A stretch of 64,000 nucleotides of DNA. Source: Nissolia schottii (lineage: Eukaryota; Streptophyta; Magnoliopsida; Fabales; Fabaceae). Position 1 is the stretch's first letter. Every line of letters begins with the position of its first letter. Where the stretch lies: the NCBI GenBank assembly GCA_003254905.1, contig QANU01057563.1:72860-136859 (forward strand), read 5' to 3'. Under the pieces are notes generated by a model, which was not told the origin of the DNA, made no database searches, and was given only the letters and a program-made list of their open reading frames with translations. The position numbers and the translations under genes are program-made. Shown piece by piece: positions 35,158-47,880 of this stretch.

Positions 35158-35274
35158 ATTCTAAAAAGTGAGAATTTTAACGTTGAATCAATAAAGAATA
35201 AAGTGGAATTTATTCACATATTCGCACTTTATTGATTTAATAAGGATGAAACTTCTCATTTTCTTTTTTAGAAT
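35158..35274. mobile_element. Short hairpin (MITE-like) at the 3' end of the bHLH gene
   Basis: ATTCTAAAAAGTGAGAATTT near the left end pairs with AAACTTCTCATTTTC and CTTTTTTAGAAT at the right end, and AATCAATAAAG pairs with CTTTATTGATT in the middle. It starts 13 bases after the stop codon and contains two AATAAA words (35190 and 35197), which may serve as the gene's poly(A) signals. Confidence 0.6.
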
Positions 35275-36616
35275 ATATCCTCATCTTAGAGGATTCAAAT
35301 CCAAATTCTCTGATCCTTGTTTATCGAGTTGGAGTTTCTTAATTGTTTGAGGAGTTAGCTACATTTTTTGTTTGTTTTTTCCCTCCCTTTGAAGCATTAC
35401 ACCATGGACCTTGGACGCATTTTTATAAATTAGAAAAAACTAACTAATATTCTTAGGACACATGTTAAAAAGATTTAACTAGAAATATTTCACAAAATGG
35501 TGAGTTTTAGAGTTTTCTCTATGTATTGAATGTGTTGAGAGCAATCAAATATTTTTACTTTAACCTCCTTCACAAGTCATTTTAAGATACTTATTTCCAT
35601 TTTTAGCTGTTGTATCTATTAGTTGGGTGCTAGTTGTGTTGTTGTCTTCGATCTTGTATGTTGGTTGTAGGATTCTGTTGTTGCTCTCCATCGCTGATGG
35701 TTACAGCCCTTTGATCAATCAAAAGGCATAAATTCTTAGTAATAGATATGACCAAATAGATACCACTCTTTTATTCTTAACTTGTTTTTAAAAGGTCGGA
35801 GTCTCCTTCAATTCATTTGAAACAGAAATTGATGGTCCCAAAATAATTGCACAGGTTGATGTTTGTGTGCCAAAATCACTCCGAAAAAGTAAATGGTCCC
35901 TCCAACATTTTGATTGATACATATATTAATGGACAAATCTGTTCGGTCCATGAGCATAAAGTTGTCTAGAAAAGCAGTACTAGAAATTTGAGACCAAAAA
36001 CAAAAATGCATGATGTCTCCTAATGTGGCCACGTTTCAATTTTTTTTTTTTGGTTATAAATTTAGCTGGATTTGGTATCAATCATCTCACTATAGTCAAG
36101 ACATGCTTCAAGGCAAATCTTTTTCAAGTGTGCGAACCATTAGCCGTTTCAATATCTTAGAATAAGCATATTTGTCAATTTAAAATTTATAAATGTCATG
36201 GACTTGTAACCATGAGCTCGGACCTCCCTTCCTAGTTCCCGAGCTGAGAACACATGCAAGGAATGGGCTGGGAATCCGAGTTCCCTACTTAGGAAACTCG
36301 AGACCTGGATCCGACCTCCTTACCTGAGATCCAACCTCTACCTCATTTGCCCTTGAGGTCTTCTAGAAGAACACGAAGAGATGTTAGCTCTCTAAATAAA
36401 GGTAGTTTCACATCAATTAGTAGGATTCGAACCCTCACATTTTTGAAGCCTTATTGACCTCTTAGTGTTAATTGTGAAGAGTATACAAATTAAGAAAATA
36501 ATATATAAACAATATGCCCTCGCAAACTTTACAAACTAATAGTTTGACAAAATTATTTATATTCAAGGAAGCAAAATGGTGGCTACTTTCGAAACTGCAA
36601 GTTTTCTAACAGCTAA
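35275..36616. other. Intergenic DNA
   Basis: AT-rich. At 36195-36450 a GC-richer stretch (GAGCTCGGACCTCCC, CGAGACCTGGATCCGACC) has the texture of an LTR scrap, but no pair or coding was found. Confidence 0.45.
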
Positions 36617-39491
36617 TGAGAAAACTGATGAATTATGCAGTATACACTGCACATCAGTTGCAGAGATGAGTCTACCAATAAGTCTCCTGAAAGCTGAATT
36701 ATCTGCTAAAGGAACACCAGAATTCTTGCTTAGTTTGTTGTGGAAATCCATGGGAGTGGATGCAGGCTTGCAGCCAAGTAAACCGCATTCCTTGATGAGT
36801 TCCAAGGCATATTTTCTCTAATAAAGATGTATGCCATAACCTAGCCTTGCAACCTCCATGCCAAGAAAATATTTCAGTTGGCCAATATCTTTGATTTTAA
36901 ACAAATCATCTAACAACGTCTTGATTGAATTAATCTCCTCAATATCATCACCAGCCAATATTAAGTCATCAACATATACTAAGATAGTAGTATATCCATG
37001 ATCAGTTTCCTTCGTGAATAACGAGTAATCTGCCTTGGACTGCTTGTAGTTTTGATTTAGCAACACTGAAATAAGTTTGACATTCCATTGTCTGCTTGCT
37101 TGCTTGAGTCTATACAAAGATTTCTGTAATTTACATACTAAACTAGGCTTAGAGACATCTAAACCCTGAGGAATTTTCATGTAAACCTCCTCCACTAGAT
37201 CCCCAAGTAAGAATGCAATGTTTACATCAAGTTGATGCAAGTGCCAATTCTTAGCTGCAGTGATAGCTAATACGAGTCGAACAGTGGTCATTTTCACCAC
37301 AGGACTAAAAGTTTCAGCATAGTCAATACCATAGGTTTGATTGAACCCTTTAGCAACAAGTCTGGCCTTGTATATCTCAATGATCCCATCAGGATTCAAT
37401 TTCACCTTGAAAACCCACTTGCTCCCGGTGGCTTTCTTGTGAGGAGGTAGTTCAGTTAAGGTCCAGGTTCCATTTGTTTCTAGAGCCAATAGTTAATCCT
37501 TGATTGCCTTTTGCCAACATTCATGAGTCACGACTTCTTTGTAGGTAGTAGGTTCATTGATAGAGGAAAGGGCTAATGCAAAAAGTTTATGTGATGCAGA
37601 TAAAGTATCATAGGATAAGTAATTGGAAAGAGGGTACCTGATATGATGATTGGTGTGAGTAGCTGTTGAAGCAGACAATGCACAATGATAATCTTGCAAA
37701 TAATTTGGAGGTTTCTTCACCCTGTTGGATTTCCTTGTAGGTGCTGTCTTTAGTAACTGCTGTGAAGGCTGCATATTTGCATCAAGATTTATGGTTGTTG
37801 GTGTAAGGACAGTGACAGTGGGAATGTTTGAGGTAGCTGGTTCTGGAGAAATAGAGGTTGAGATTGTATTTTGGGGGCTAATATGTTGGAATAAGGTGTT
37901 GTGTTTGAGTGGAGGGAATAGGTGAAATATCAAGAAAAGGATCTAGAGCATGTGTGGTAGTTATAATAGGAATAACAGGTGTAGGGGAAGGAATTTCAGG
38001 TATGGTGGTTTTGAGGTGGGGAAAATGATGCTCAAAGAATTTGACATTTCTTGAGAGAAATATCTCTTTGGTTGTGAGATCATAGAGTAAGAACCCTTTT
38101 TTTCCTGTTTTGTAACACAAAAAGATGCATTTCCTTTCTCTAGGTTGTAACTTAGTTCTATGATTCTGCAGGGTAGTTGCATATGCTAGGCAACCAAACA
38201 CATTCAGCTGCTGCAGGTTAGACGAAGCTTGGTAGAGAATCTCATATGGCGTGAGATCATTGAGAAATGAGCTTGGCAACCTATTGATTAGATGTATGGC
38301 ATGAGCAACAACAAAGTGCCAAAAACTCTGTGGCAGATTAGACTGACAAACTAGTGCTCTAGCAACAGCAAAAAATGTGTTGATGCTTTCTTTCAACCAC
38401 TCCATTTTACTGTGGAGTTTCTACACAAGTAGTGTGATGAATGATCCCCTTGGAATTATAGAATGATTACAAATTAAACTCAGGCTCATTATCAGTTCTT
38501 ATACACTTGATTGATGTTTGGAATTGATTTTCAGCCAAAATCACAAAATTCCAAACTAAACCAACAACTCCAGATTTAAATTTCATGAAATATGCTCATG
38601 TGAACCTTGTGTGATCATCAACTATTGTAAGGAAATATTTGAAACCAAAGCTTGATGGAACAGAGATAGGACCCCAAATATCAATATGCAGTAAAGCAAA
38701 AACAAAATCAAATGTAGATATGCTATTGGGAAAAGGTAATCTTTTTGCTTGGCAAATTGACAAGAATCACAAGGAATATTTACATCTTTCTTACATTTGA
38801 GAAAAGGAAATGCAACTTGTAACCTATCCATCTTCTTGTAGGAAGGGTGTCCTAGTCTAAGGTGCCATATGTGAGAACTGCTAGCAACAAAGTTGTTAAC
38901 ACTGTGCAAGACTGGAACTCCTGCTGTAGCTGATTCCAAGTAGTATAGGCCTTGTCTTGAGCTAGCTGCACCAATCATCTTCATAGATGGCATGGCCTGT
39001 ATCTTACATTGGTTTTTAGTGAAAGATAATTGGCAGGGCAAGTATGCAGTCAATTTAGAGATAAAAATTAGATTAAAGGTGAAGTTAGGAATGTATAGAA
39101 CATTTGTGAGGAAAAGGTGCTTAGAAAAGAAAACATTGCATGCAATGTTAGTGGAAATTTGACTACCATTAGGCAGCTTCAAGAATACAGGTTTAATTTT
39201 TCTAAATGAATAAAATGAATGCAGGGAATGAGTAATGTGGTCAGTAGCACCAGTGTAAAGGATCCATTTTGTTGAATCAAGGCAAGCAAGGCTTTGTATT
39301 GATCAGGAGTGAAATGAAAGCTACAGTTGTCATTAGTCTCCTTCTGAGACACAATGCTACAGACATCATCAGAGTCAGGATCCTTTGCAGCAAAGGTGAC
39401 ATTGTTTTCTATCTTTCCTATGTGCTTCCTTTGCATATGAGGTGGATAACTAATTTTCTTGAAGCACTCAAGCTCCAATTGCCTTGTTCCT

Positions 39492-41084
39492 TGATGAAAG
39501 CCGGATAGCACTTTCTCTAATCTCGATACAGCTTTGGTTTTGTCACAACTGTGCCAATTTCGTAGAAAGCCTAATCATACTTCTTGTCATTCAAATTAAA
39601 ATATATACCTACTTTACGGCTTTCAGATTCACAAGGAATCCAATTGCAGTATAGTCGGGTATAGTTGAATCCACAGAGAGTTGCAAAAATACCGTTCTTG
39701 AGTTTCGTTAATTAAACAATGGAGTGAAGGATTTGATAATTTGATTTATTAAACTAAATAAGTAAATAAACAACATAAAAGTAAATAAGAAACAAATCAG
39801 AGGTAGATCCAGATCTTGTTGGGAATTGAATCATATCATAGTTTCATGCATCCATTAACTTATTACACGGAACTATCATTTCATTGATGGCCCGCCACCA
39901 GATCTTATCTTTTTCATTGCTTTCGCATATGAAAAGATTACAAGTTTCCTTTGTTAAACTGTTACTTTCGTATACAAGCTTAACAAAGTACGCCAGAATT
40001 ATTCCAGATGTTAAAGCGGCTAACTTCTAGTCTTGCAACAAGGTTAGATTTAATGATTTAGATCTGACTTTACTGATTGTAACTATTCGTTCCAACGTTC
40101 AAGTCTTGAATCTAGCTTAGCATTAGCGGATTGATCTTAACTTGGTTTACAACTTAATTAATATAACTCTCGTTCATACAACTAAGCCTCAAGCCAAGAT
40201 TAAAACACTAAACAAAAACTAGCATTAAGCATAAAACCATTCAAGCTAATCATAAGAAGTAGATAGATTCATATGCAATAGTTACATAGATACAAGCAAA
40301 CTACAATAATGACCAAAATCCCAACAAAAAGAGGATTAGGAATCCATCTTACAAGAGTATCTCGGAGGCAAGGTTTGGACGCTTACCATGACACGTAATC
40401 ACACCGTCATGACAGCGGTTTGCCGAGCTTCCCCGATCTCCTGGCTCCTTCGTCTTTGTTCCTAATCTAAACTAGGCTTTGAAGTACAAAAGAAATGTAA
40501 AAAGAATTAAGTATGGAGAGGAGAAGAGGATGGTTTGAAGCGTGGCTCGGCCCTCCTATTTATAGGGCAAATCTTGGGTCCATCGCTCAGCAGTTTGGGT
40601 ACCACCGCTGAGCGATAAAGCCTTCCTCGCTGGGCTGCGGCGCACTTTCGCTGAGCGATTGTACTTTTACGCGTCTTCATTAAATGCTCAGCAGCTTTTT
40701 CAAGGCGGCGCTGACGTGGATGACGGCGCCAGGCTGGCTTCAGCTGGCGCATTTATTGCACCGGTGCAAGTTGCTTGCTGACCTAAGTTCGCTGAGCGAT
40801 AAGTGTTATACCGCTGAGCGATCTGCTCTTGAGCGCTGAGCGTTGTGTAATTCCTCGCTGAGCGGTGCCTTGTCCAGAATCTTCTCTTTTAAGCTCTTTT
40901 CCAATTCTGCCCTTTTCTTCCTTTCTTCATGGGATTATTCTTTAATTAGGCTACTTGCATCCATCTTCAAAATATATTAGAAATCCTACAAAATATGGGA
41001 AATTAATTAGGTAATTTGTTTAAAAAATAGAACAGATAAGTGTCATTTTAATATGTCAATTTTGTGTAAATTGGGCACTTATCA
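39492..41084 (-). repeat. 3' LTR of the nested Athila-like element
   Basis: 1593 bp. Contains multiple CGCTGAGCG or CGCTCAGC words (40580-40870) and a TATTTATAGGGC promoter-like word (40557-40567) that on the minus strand reads GCCCTATAAATA. Confidence 0.93.
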
Positions 41085-41099
41085 CTCCCCCTGACTTAA

Positions 41100-43074
41100 A
41101 ACCTTGTTTGTCCTCAAACAAGAGGTAGTAGAATTATTTTTCAAAAGATTGATGCTTATGGACAATCGGTTAATGCAATGAATTGAAATGTTTCAAACAG
41201 TTTAAGCTTGAGACTTTATGAAACACCATAGAACCTGAACAAGTTACATGCACAATTACTTGAATAGCATAAGCAAATCACTCTATCAAACGTCTTTTCC
41301 ACCAAGGAAATTATCTTTATGCACACAATGGCCAGTGGACCAATTTGGGGTGAGTGTTTTCGCTCAATGTCACCATTGAATCACAACAATTTAAACCTGT
41401 CTCACCATTCAATGCAAAAGTATGGTCATGCAAGGATCACAAAGGACTTTTAAGGGTTGTAATGGGGCTAGGCTACAAAGAACATTGGTTTTTCTGGATA
41501 TGCAAATATTTCCAATTAAGAGAGTACTTGAAAACCAACTACTTGTTCTTTACCCCTTTTTTTCTCAACAGATTTCTTCTTTTTCTTTTTCAACCTTTTT
41601 TCTCCTTGATTTTCTTTTTCTTCTATCCCTTTATCTTTTTCTTCTTTTTGTTTTGGAATAGAATGTGTTCCTTTTTTACTTCTTGCTTTTGTTCTTTTTA
41701 TCCTTTATTTCGTCCACCTTGGCTCACCCTTATCTCCCCCTGACTTAAATCTTTGCACATAATCAAATTTGAATGCTCTCTTAATTCCGGATATTAAGGG
41801 AAGTCATTGTTTTTCTTTTTAGGTTCGGGGATTAATGAACAAAAATTCCTCATGTTAAGCTCAAATGGGGTAACAAAGGATATTCCTAATTAGGGTCAGT
41901 TTTATTTGGCCAAGTGGGTTTAAAATCAAAATGCCTTGATCATCTCCTATTATTTCCATACAATTTATCAAAATAGAGACTCAAGCAAATTCAATTGTGC
42001 AAAAACAATGGTGATTCTCTCTATCTCACTTAGTGTTTAGGCTCACTCCCTCACATGGTTTAGGGTTTATTTCCTTGATTTAAAACATCTTCAAGGTCAT
42101 GTTTATGCATACAAGTATATCAATGCATATGAACATGTTCACGGTAACTATGCATGTATTCACAAGTCTAGTATAGATACCGAAACAATTCAATTCATGA
42201 TATATTTATATTCATGCATCAAACCAAGTAATGTAAACTACTACTTTGTTTTTAAACAAACAAGTCTTAAGTATATATTAAACTACTAAGGAAATTAATT
42301 AAGTAAGGTGTTAGAATTTAAAAATGCTCCCTATTCATGGTGGATGTCTTGACGTAGCTTCCATGTAGCCTCCTTCTTGTCTTGTTTAGGCTACTTCATC
42401 TTGCTTCAATGTTTTGAGGAGATAGAGGCTCATGCTCCTTAGGAATCATGCTCTTCGTCCTCCAGAAGTGTGTCTCTCTTTTTGGTGTTTGTAGAAATTT
42501 TATTTGGTTGTTCTTCGGCCTACAAAAACAATCAAAGAAAACTTCCTTTCTTCCAAGTAGCATTAGCGACATCATATCTTCATTTTGAATCCGTTTTGTA
42601 GACAGAATTTCCTACAACTTGCCGACAGAGCTTCCCGCTTAAGTGGACAGAATTTTCCACAATGATTTATGGATTCAAAATAAAATATCTTAAGGTGCTT
42701 TTTGAAAAGATTCTTCTCTTAAAAATTTCTTTTCATTTCAAATAAGAATCCTTTTTCCCATTAAAGCCTGTGCACCTTCCTTAAAAAATTGTTGAAAAGG
42801 TTTAAAATCTGTCATTAGGTTTAGAAACCAAAAAATGCTTCAAGTTTAGCTTAATTGAAAAGGATTAGCATTTTTTAAATTTCAAACCTAATTACAAGAT
42901 TTAAACAACCTTTATTTCTTTTTCACCATATTTCAAAAAAAAAATGTTCTTAACACCTTAAATTAATTATCTTTCAAAATTAATAAACTTTTAATTAATA
43001 AAATCTTACAGAACTCTAGGTTGCCTCCCAGACCGCGCTTTGTTTAACGTCGTTAGCCCGACCCATTTTTCCTT
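41100..43074 (-). other. Non-coding 3' interior of the nested element
   Basis: About 2 kb between gag and the 3' LTR without protease, reverse transcriptase or integrase motifs on either strand. A T-rich tract occupies 41540-41710. The open frames on the plus strand here are low-complexity by-products. Confidence 0.7.
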
Positions 43075-44376
43075 CTAGCTCCTCGCTTCATCATCAATCC
43101 TCCCCTCATGGCAAGAGTCCTTAGGGTTTAGCTCCAGGTTGGCCGTAAATCTTCTTTTCTTTAACTCCGCCATATCATTAGCCAATTGTCCCAATTGTGT
43201 CTCCAAGTTCCTAATAGAGCCTTCGTTGTTCTTTTGATTTATCATTGATTGTTGCATAAATTGATTAAACGTTTCCTCTATTTTGGAGCTTGGATACACC
43301 GGTGGTTGGTTCTGATATGGGCGGGGTGGTTGGTACGGCTGTTGCGGAGCTTTGTTAAATGAAGGACAAGCCTCTTGCCTCCATGGCTGATTGAAATTTT
43401 GATTCGGCTCCCTTTGGAAATTGTTTTGATAGGGTGGTCGTGGCTGGTTTTCAAGGAAGTGAACTTCTTCTTCCCTGAAATGACAAACACTAGACAAGTG
43501 ATCGCCATTACAAATTTCACATAAAAATACCTGTTGCCTTTTTGCTTCACGGGCCTCTCTGATTTGCTTTGGCAATTCGCTTAGGGCCTTTTTCACCTCG
43601 TCTATCTGTTGTTGGAGTTGCTTGTGTTGGGCAAGGATGGCATCGTTGGTCCCCAGCTCAAGCACTCCTCCTCTCCTAGGACCTCTGTCGTACTGGCCTT
43701 GTTGGTCTGTCAAGGCCATGGAATCAATAATGGAGATAGCTTCCTCCGGCGTTTTGGACATTATCTGTCCACCAGCTGCAGAATCAAGCATCAGTTTGTG
43801 CTGTTGTTGGAGTCTGTTGCGGAAGATATGGATTTGTGTGCGTGCATCGAACCCATGATTCGGACACTTTCTCAACATGGATTTGTAGCGTTCCCAGGCT
43901 TCACAGAGACTTTCTCCCGGAGCCTGCACAAATGTAGCAACAGCAGTTTTCAAATCCATAAACTTAGATTGAGAAAAGTACCTGGCACAAAACTTTTCCT
44001 CCAACTGATCCCAATTTGACAAGATATTTTGTGGTTGGTCCAGCAACCACTCTTTAGCTTTTCCAATCAGTGTCAAGGGAAAAATCCTTAAAAAGATTGA
44101 TTCTTCATCAGCCTCGGACATTCCCGCGGTCCCACAGAGTTCATAGAATTTGGTTAGATGAGCATATGTATCCTCATGATCCAAACCTGCAAAGGGGTTA
44201 GCATATAACAATTGAACGAAACCAGGTTGCATCTGATGTTGTCTTTGTGCTCCAGTAGATCTGCTCATTCTTATGATGTTTCTAGGGGTAAAGTCTACAA
44301 AACTCCTATTGTCACTGGCTCCTGTTGCGTTGCCAGTTCCAGTTCCACCATCTCCAGTTCCAGTATTGTCGGCCAT
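43075..44376 (-). CDS. gag polyprotein of the nested Athila-like element
   Basis: A single open frame of 433 codons on the minus strand. Residues ~51-200 form a Retrotrans_gag-type capsid domain (PGFVQLLYANPFAGLDHED; IFPLTLIGKAKEWL; FCARYFSQSKF). Residues 286-298 form a zinc-knuckle-like motif C-x2-C-x3-H-x4-C. A Pro/Gln-rich segment and a C-terminal coiled-coil-like stretch (IRNLETQLGQLANDMAELKK) follow. Gag packages element RNA into cytoplasmic particles. A short upstream stretch in another frame (44380-44534) carries the PEIE motif shared with the copy at 6174. Treated here as a fossil element part; whether it is expressed is unknown. Confidence 0.85.
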   Translation of the reverse strand: MADNTGTGDGGTGTGNATGASDNRSFVDFTPRNIIRMSRSTGAQRQHQMQPGFVQLLYANPFAGLDHEDTYAHLTKFYELCGTAGMSEADEESIFLRIFPLTLIGKAKEWLLDQPQNILSNWDQLEEKFCARYFSQSKFMDLKTAVATFVQAPGESLCEAWERYKSMLRKCPNHGFDARTQIHIFRNRLQQQHKLMLDSAAGGQIMSKTPEEAISIIDSMALTDQQGQYDRGPRRGGVLELGTNDAILAQHKQLQQQIDEVKKALSELPKQIREAREAKRQQVFLCEICNGDHLSSVCHFREEEVHFLENQPRPPYQNNFQREPNQNFNQPWRQEACPSFNKAPQQPYQPPRPYQNQPPVYPSSKIEETFNQFMQQSMINQKNNEGSIRNLETQLGQLANDMAELKKRRFTANLELNPKDSCHEGRIDDEARS

Positions 44377-44694
44377 GTGTCTTCTTGATTGGTTGAAGAA
44401 ATTGATGATGAAGTTGTTTCTTGCTCTTCTCTTTGCTTGGCTAAGTGCTTTTTCTTATTTTTCCTATTTCTTCTCGAAGTAGCTTCAATCTCAGGGTCAA
44501 ACAACAATTGATCTTTTGAAGTCTTACCTCGCAATTGCTAAGAAAAATTCACACTAGCCAAATAAGATTAAAACAAGAGTTCACAAAATAAAGGAAAGTT
44601 TATAAAATAACGAAAATAAAGACTATACAATATATTACAAATATTCACAATTGTTTAACTAAACAGAACTCAAGCCATGTAATTTTGACGCAAC

Positions 44695-44712
44695 TCCTCG
44701 GCAACGGCACCA
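44695..44712 (-). other. Primer-binding site, tRNA-Asp type
   Basis: On the minus strand TGGTGCCGTTGCCGAGGA, complementary to the tRNA-Asp 3' end with two mismatches, 4 bases after the 5' LTR. Confidence 0.85.
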
Positions 44713-44716
44713 AATT

Positions 44717-46319
44717 TGATGAAAGCCGGATAGCACTTTCTCTAATCTCGACACAGCTTTGGTTTTGTCACAACTGTGCCAATTTCGTAGAAAGCCTAAT
44801 CATACTTCTTGTCGTTCAAATTAAAATATATACCTACTTTACGGCTTACAGATTCACAAGGAATCCAATTGCAGTATAGTCAGGTATAGTCGAATCCACA
44901 GAGAGTTGCAAAAAATACCGTTCTTGAGTTTTGTTAATTAAACAATGGAGTGAAGGATTTGATAATTTGATTTATTAAACTAAATAAGTAAATAAACAAC
45001 ATAAAAGTAAATAGGAAACAAATCAGAGGTAGATCCAGAACTTGTTGGGAATTGAATCATATCGTAGTTTCATGCATCCATTAACTTATTACACGGAACT
45101 ATCATTTCATTGATTGCCCGCCACCAGATCTTATCTTTTTCATTGCTTTCGTATATGAAAAGATTACAAGTTTCCTTTGTTAAATTGTTACTTTCGTATA
45201 CAAGCTTAACAAAGTACGCCAGAATTATTCCAGATGTTAAAGCGGCTAACTTCTAGTCTTGCAACAAGGTTAGATGTAATAATTTAGATCTGACTTTACT
45301 GATTGTAACTATTCGTTCCAACGTTCAAGTCTTGAATCTAGCTTAGCATTAGCGGATTGATCTTAACTTGGTTTACAACTTAATTAATATAACTCTCGTT
45401 CATACAACTAAGCCTCAAGCCAAGATTAAAACACTAAACAAAAACTAGCATTAAGAATAAAACCATTCAAGCTAATCATAAGAAGTAGATAGATTCATAT
45501 ACAATAGTTACACAGATACAAGCAACCTACACTAATGACCAAAATCCCAACAAAAAGAGGATTAGGAATCCATCTTACAAGAGTATCTCGGAGGCAAGGT
45601 TTGGACGCTTACCATGACACGTAATCACGCCGTCATGACAACGGTTCACCGAGCTTCCTCGATCTCCTGGCTCCTTCACAGGCCTCGTCTTTGTTCCTAA
45701 TCTAAACTAGGCTTTGAAGTACAAAAGAAATGTAAAAAGAATGAAGTATGGAGGGGAGAAGAGGATGGTTTGAAGTGTGGCTCGGCCCTCCTATTTATAG
45801 GGCAAATCTGGGGTCCATCGCTCAGCGGTTTGGGTACCACCGCTGAGCGATAAAGCCTTCTTCGCTGGGCGGCGGCGCACTTTCGCTGAGCGATTGTACT
45901 TTTATGAATCTTCATTAAATGCTCGGCAGCTTTTTCAGGGTGGCGCTGACGTGGATGGCGGCGCCAGGCTGGCTCCCGCTGGCGCATTTATTGCGCCGGT
46001 GCAAGTTGTTTGCCGACCTAAGTTCGCTGAGCGATAAGTGTTATACCGCTGAGCGATCTGCTCTTGAGCGTTGAGCGTTGTGTAGTTCCTCGTTGAGCGG
46101 TGCCTCGTCCAGAATCTTCTCTTTTAAGCTCTTTTCCAATTCTGCCCTTTTCTTCCTTTCTTCATGGGATTATTCTTTAATTAGGCTACTTGCATCCATC
46201 TTCAAAATATATTAGAAATCCTACAAAATATGGGAAATTAATTAGATAATTTGTTTAAAAAATAGAACAGATAAGTGCCATTTTAATATGTCAATTTTGT
46301 GTAAATTGGGCACTTATCA
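44717..46319 (-). repeat. 5' LTR of the nested Athila-like element
   Basis: 1603 bp, co-linear with 39492-41084. It shares the CGCTGAGCG words and the TATA-like word. Confidence 0.93.
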
Positions 46320-47533
46320 TTCCTCCACAATTATTGCAGTGCTTAGACAAATAGGAGGGGCTTCTACCTCTTAGAAGAGGCTTGGTATTATGAGACCGTG
46401 GTCTGCCTCTTAAATCTACAATTTGTTTGGCTCCACTGGTGACAGCAGTAGCTAGATATCTAGGATCATCATATTCCAGATTAAACTGCATTTCTTGTTG
46501 TAATAAGAGAGAAAGAACCTTGTTAATGTCAGGAGCAGGCTCAATGAGCATTATTTGGGATCTAACATTGTTGTAATTCTCATTCAAGCCTCTAAGAAAA
46601 CGAATCACATAATCATGGTCTCTATATTCTATTACACTGTCAAGACCACATGTGCATATAGGCCTGAAATTTTCTAATTCATCCCAATAAGTTTTTAGCT
46701 GAGAGTAATAAGTAGTGATGGGAGAATCACCTTGGTGAAGAGAGAAAATTAATTCTTGAAGTTCAACAATGCGATACAAGTCACCTTGATGATACCTGCG
46801 CTTAAGATCTTTCCAAAGATCTGCAACACTTTCAGTCCATATAATGCTGGACATGATTCCAGGAGAAAGGGAATTGGTAATCCATCCAAGAACAAATGTG
46901 TTACAACTATCCCAAGCAATGAATAAAGGGTCATCCTCATCATGTTGAGAGATTCTACCATCCACAAAGTGAAATTTGTTTTTGCCTTTCAATGTCAATT
47001 GCATTGCTCGTGCCCAGTAGTGATAATTTTTCTCAGTTAAGACCTGAGAAACAAGAGTTGCACCAAGATTCTCACTAGGATGGAGGTAGTAAAGAGAAAG
47101 TGGATCACGCGAGGGATTAGAGAAGGGATTGATATTAGCCATTTCAGAGAAATACTTGATTCAAGATTATGCAGAAAATCAAGTAAATGCAGAATCCCAG
47201 GAAAGAAACAGATCAAGAAATGAAACTAGCAGCAGAGAGGAAAATTGTCACTGATTGTGAATCACACAATCACAAAACAAAATTGAAGAACTCGAAGAAT
47301 CCATTACACGTACAACCACAAAGTCATCACAATAGAAATCATCAAAGGAAGTCTAAAACAACAACAGAACCTGAGAAAACTGATGAACTATTCTTTTCTA
47401 GTTGGAATTCTTGAAGAATTGGCAAGGCAAAATCAATAGGAAATGCAATTCCAAGATTTTGAGGGAGCAGAATTTGCAGTTGTGCTATGGAATTATGTAG
47501 GGAGAGGATCGATACTTGCTCAATCTGATAACA

Positions 47534-47880
47534 TGAGAAAATTGATGAATTATGCAGTATACACTGAACATCATTTGCAGAGAAATTAAAAAATGAAGAA
47601 GAACTTGGATGACTGAATATGTGTGTATATTGAATTGAGTAATAGAAGATACAATTTGCACTACTACTGATGTGATACACACACACACACACAAGAGTTA
47701 GCTAGCTTATTGCACAAGCTATCTGGTTTAACTAACAACTAACTGAAACTAACAAACTATAACTAAGTGAAACTAATCAGTTACAGTGACTTGCTGTGCA
47801 AGTTACCAACTTTTATCTCTAAATAACTAACTAACTTTAGTTACACTAGCTAATTATAAATACTCTAGACAAAATTTACA
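47534..47880 (-). repeat. 5' LTR of copia fossil 2
   Basis: 347 bp on the minus strand from TGTAAATTTTGTC to TTTTCTCA, followed by TGTTATCAGATTG, a decayed initiator-Met primer site. It contains a GT microsatellite at 47679-47693. Confidence 0.75.

Larger units (their letters stand above)
39492..46319 (-). mobile_element. Nested gag-only Athila-like Ty3/gypsy element, 6.8 kb
   Basis: Complete at both ends: LTRs 39492-41084 (3') and 44717-46319 (5'), ending TGAT...ATCA, with a perfect target duplication TTCCT at 39487-39491 and 46320-46324 inside copia fossil 2. Primer site for tRNA-Asp at 44695-44712; purine tract (AGTCAGGGGGAG, read on the minus strand) just right of 41084. By eye the LTRs differ at about 50 of ~1600 positions plus a few indels, roughly 97% alike, so the insertion is of the order of 1-2 million years old. 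The only coding part is gag (43075-44376). No pol was recognised between gag and the 3' LTR, so it is a non-autonomous type. The LTRs are rich in CGCTGAGCG palindromes. Confidence 0.92.
36617..47880 (-). mobile_element. Ty1/copia fossil 2, split by a nested Ty3/gypsy insertion
   Basis: The 5' LTR is 47534-47880 (starts TGTAAATTTTGTC on the minus strand), with an initiator-Met-type primer site beside it (47521-47533). The matching end of the 3' LTR starts at 36617. Parts on the minus strand: gag (46325-47142; YYLHPSENLGATLVSQVL, NYHYWARAMQLTLKGKNKF), protease and pre-integrase region (38622-39182; WHLRLGHPSYKKM), integrase (37878-38405), then reverse transcriptase (36563-37489; GSKWVFKVKLNPDG, YKARLVAKGFNQ, YVDDLILAGDD). 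Without the nested element it is about 4.4 kb. It is broken in several places. The nested element interrupts it between 39491 and 46320. Confidence 0.88.

Noticed and set aside
40507-40752. Minus-strand Arg-rich frame, also seen at 45697-45987
   Set aside because: It lies inside the LTRs of the nested element and appears twice for that reason; no domain.
41354-41743. Plus-strand Phe-rich frame
   Set aside because: T-rich low-complexity sequence in the non-coding interior of the nested element.
43609-44019. Plus-strand frames opposite gag
   Set aside because: They are antisense shadows of the gag frame.
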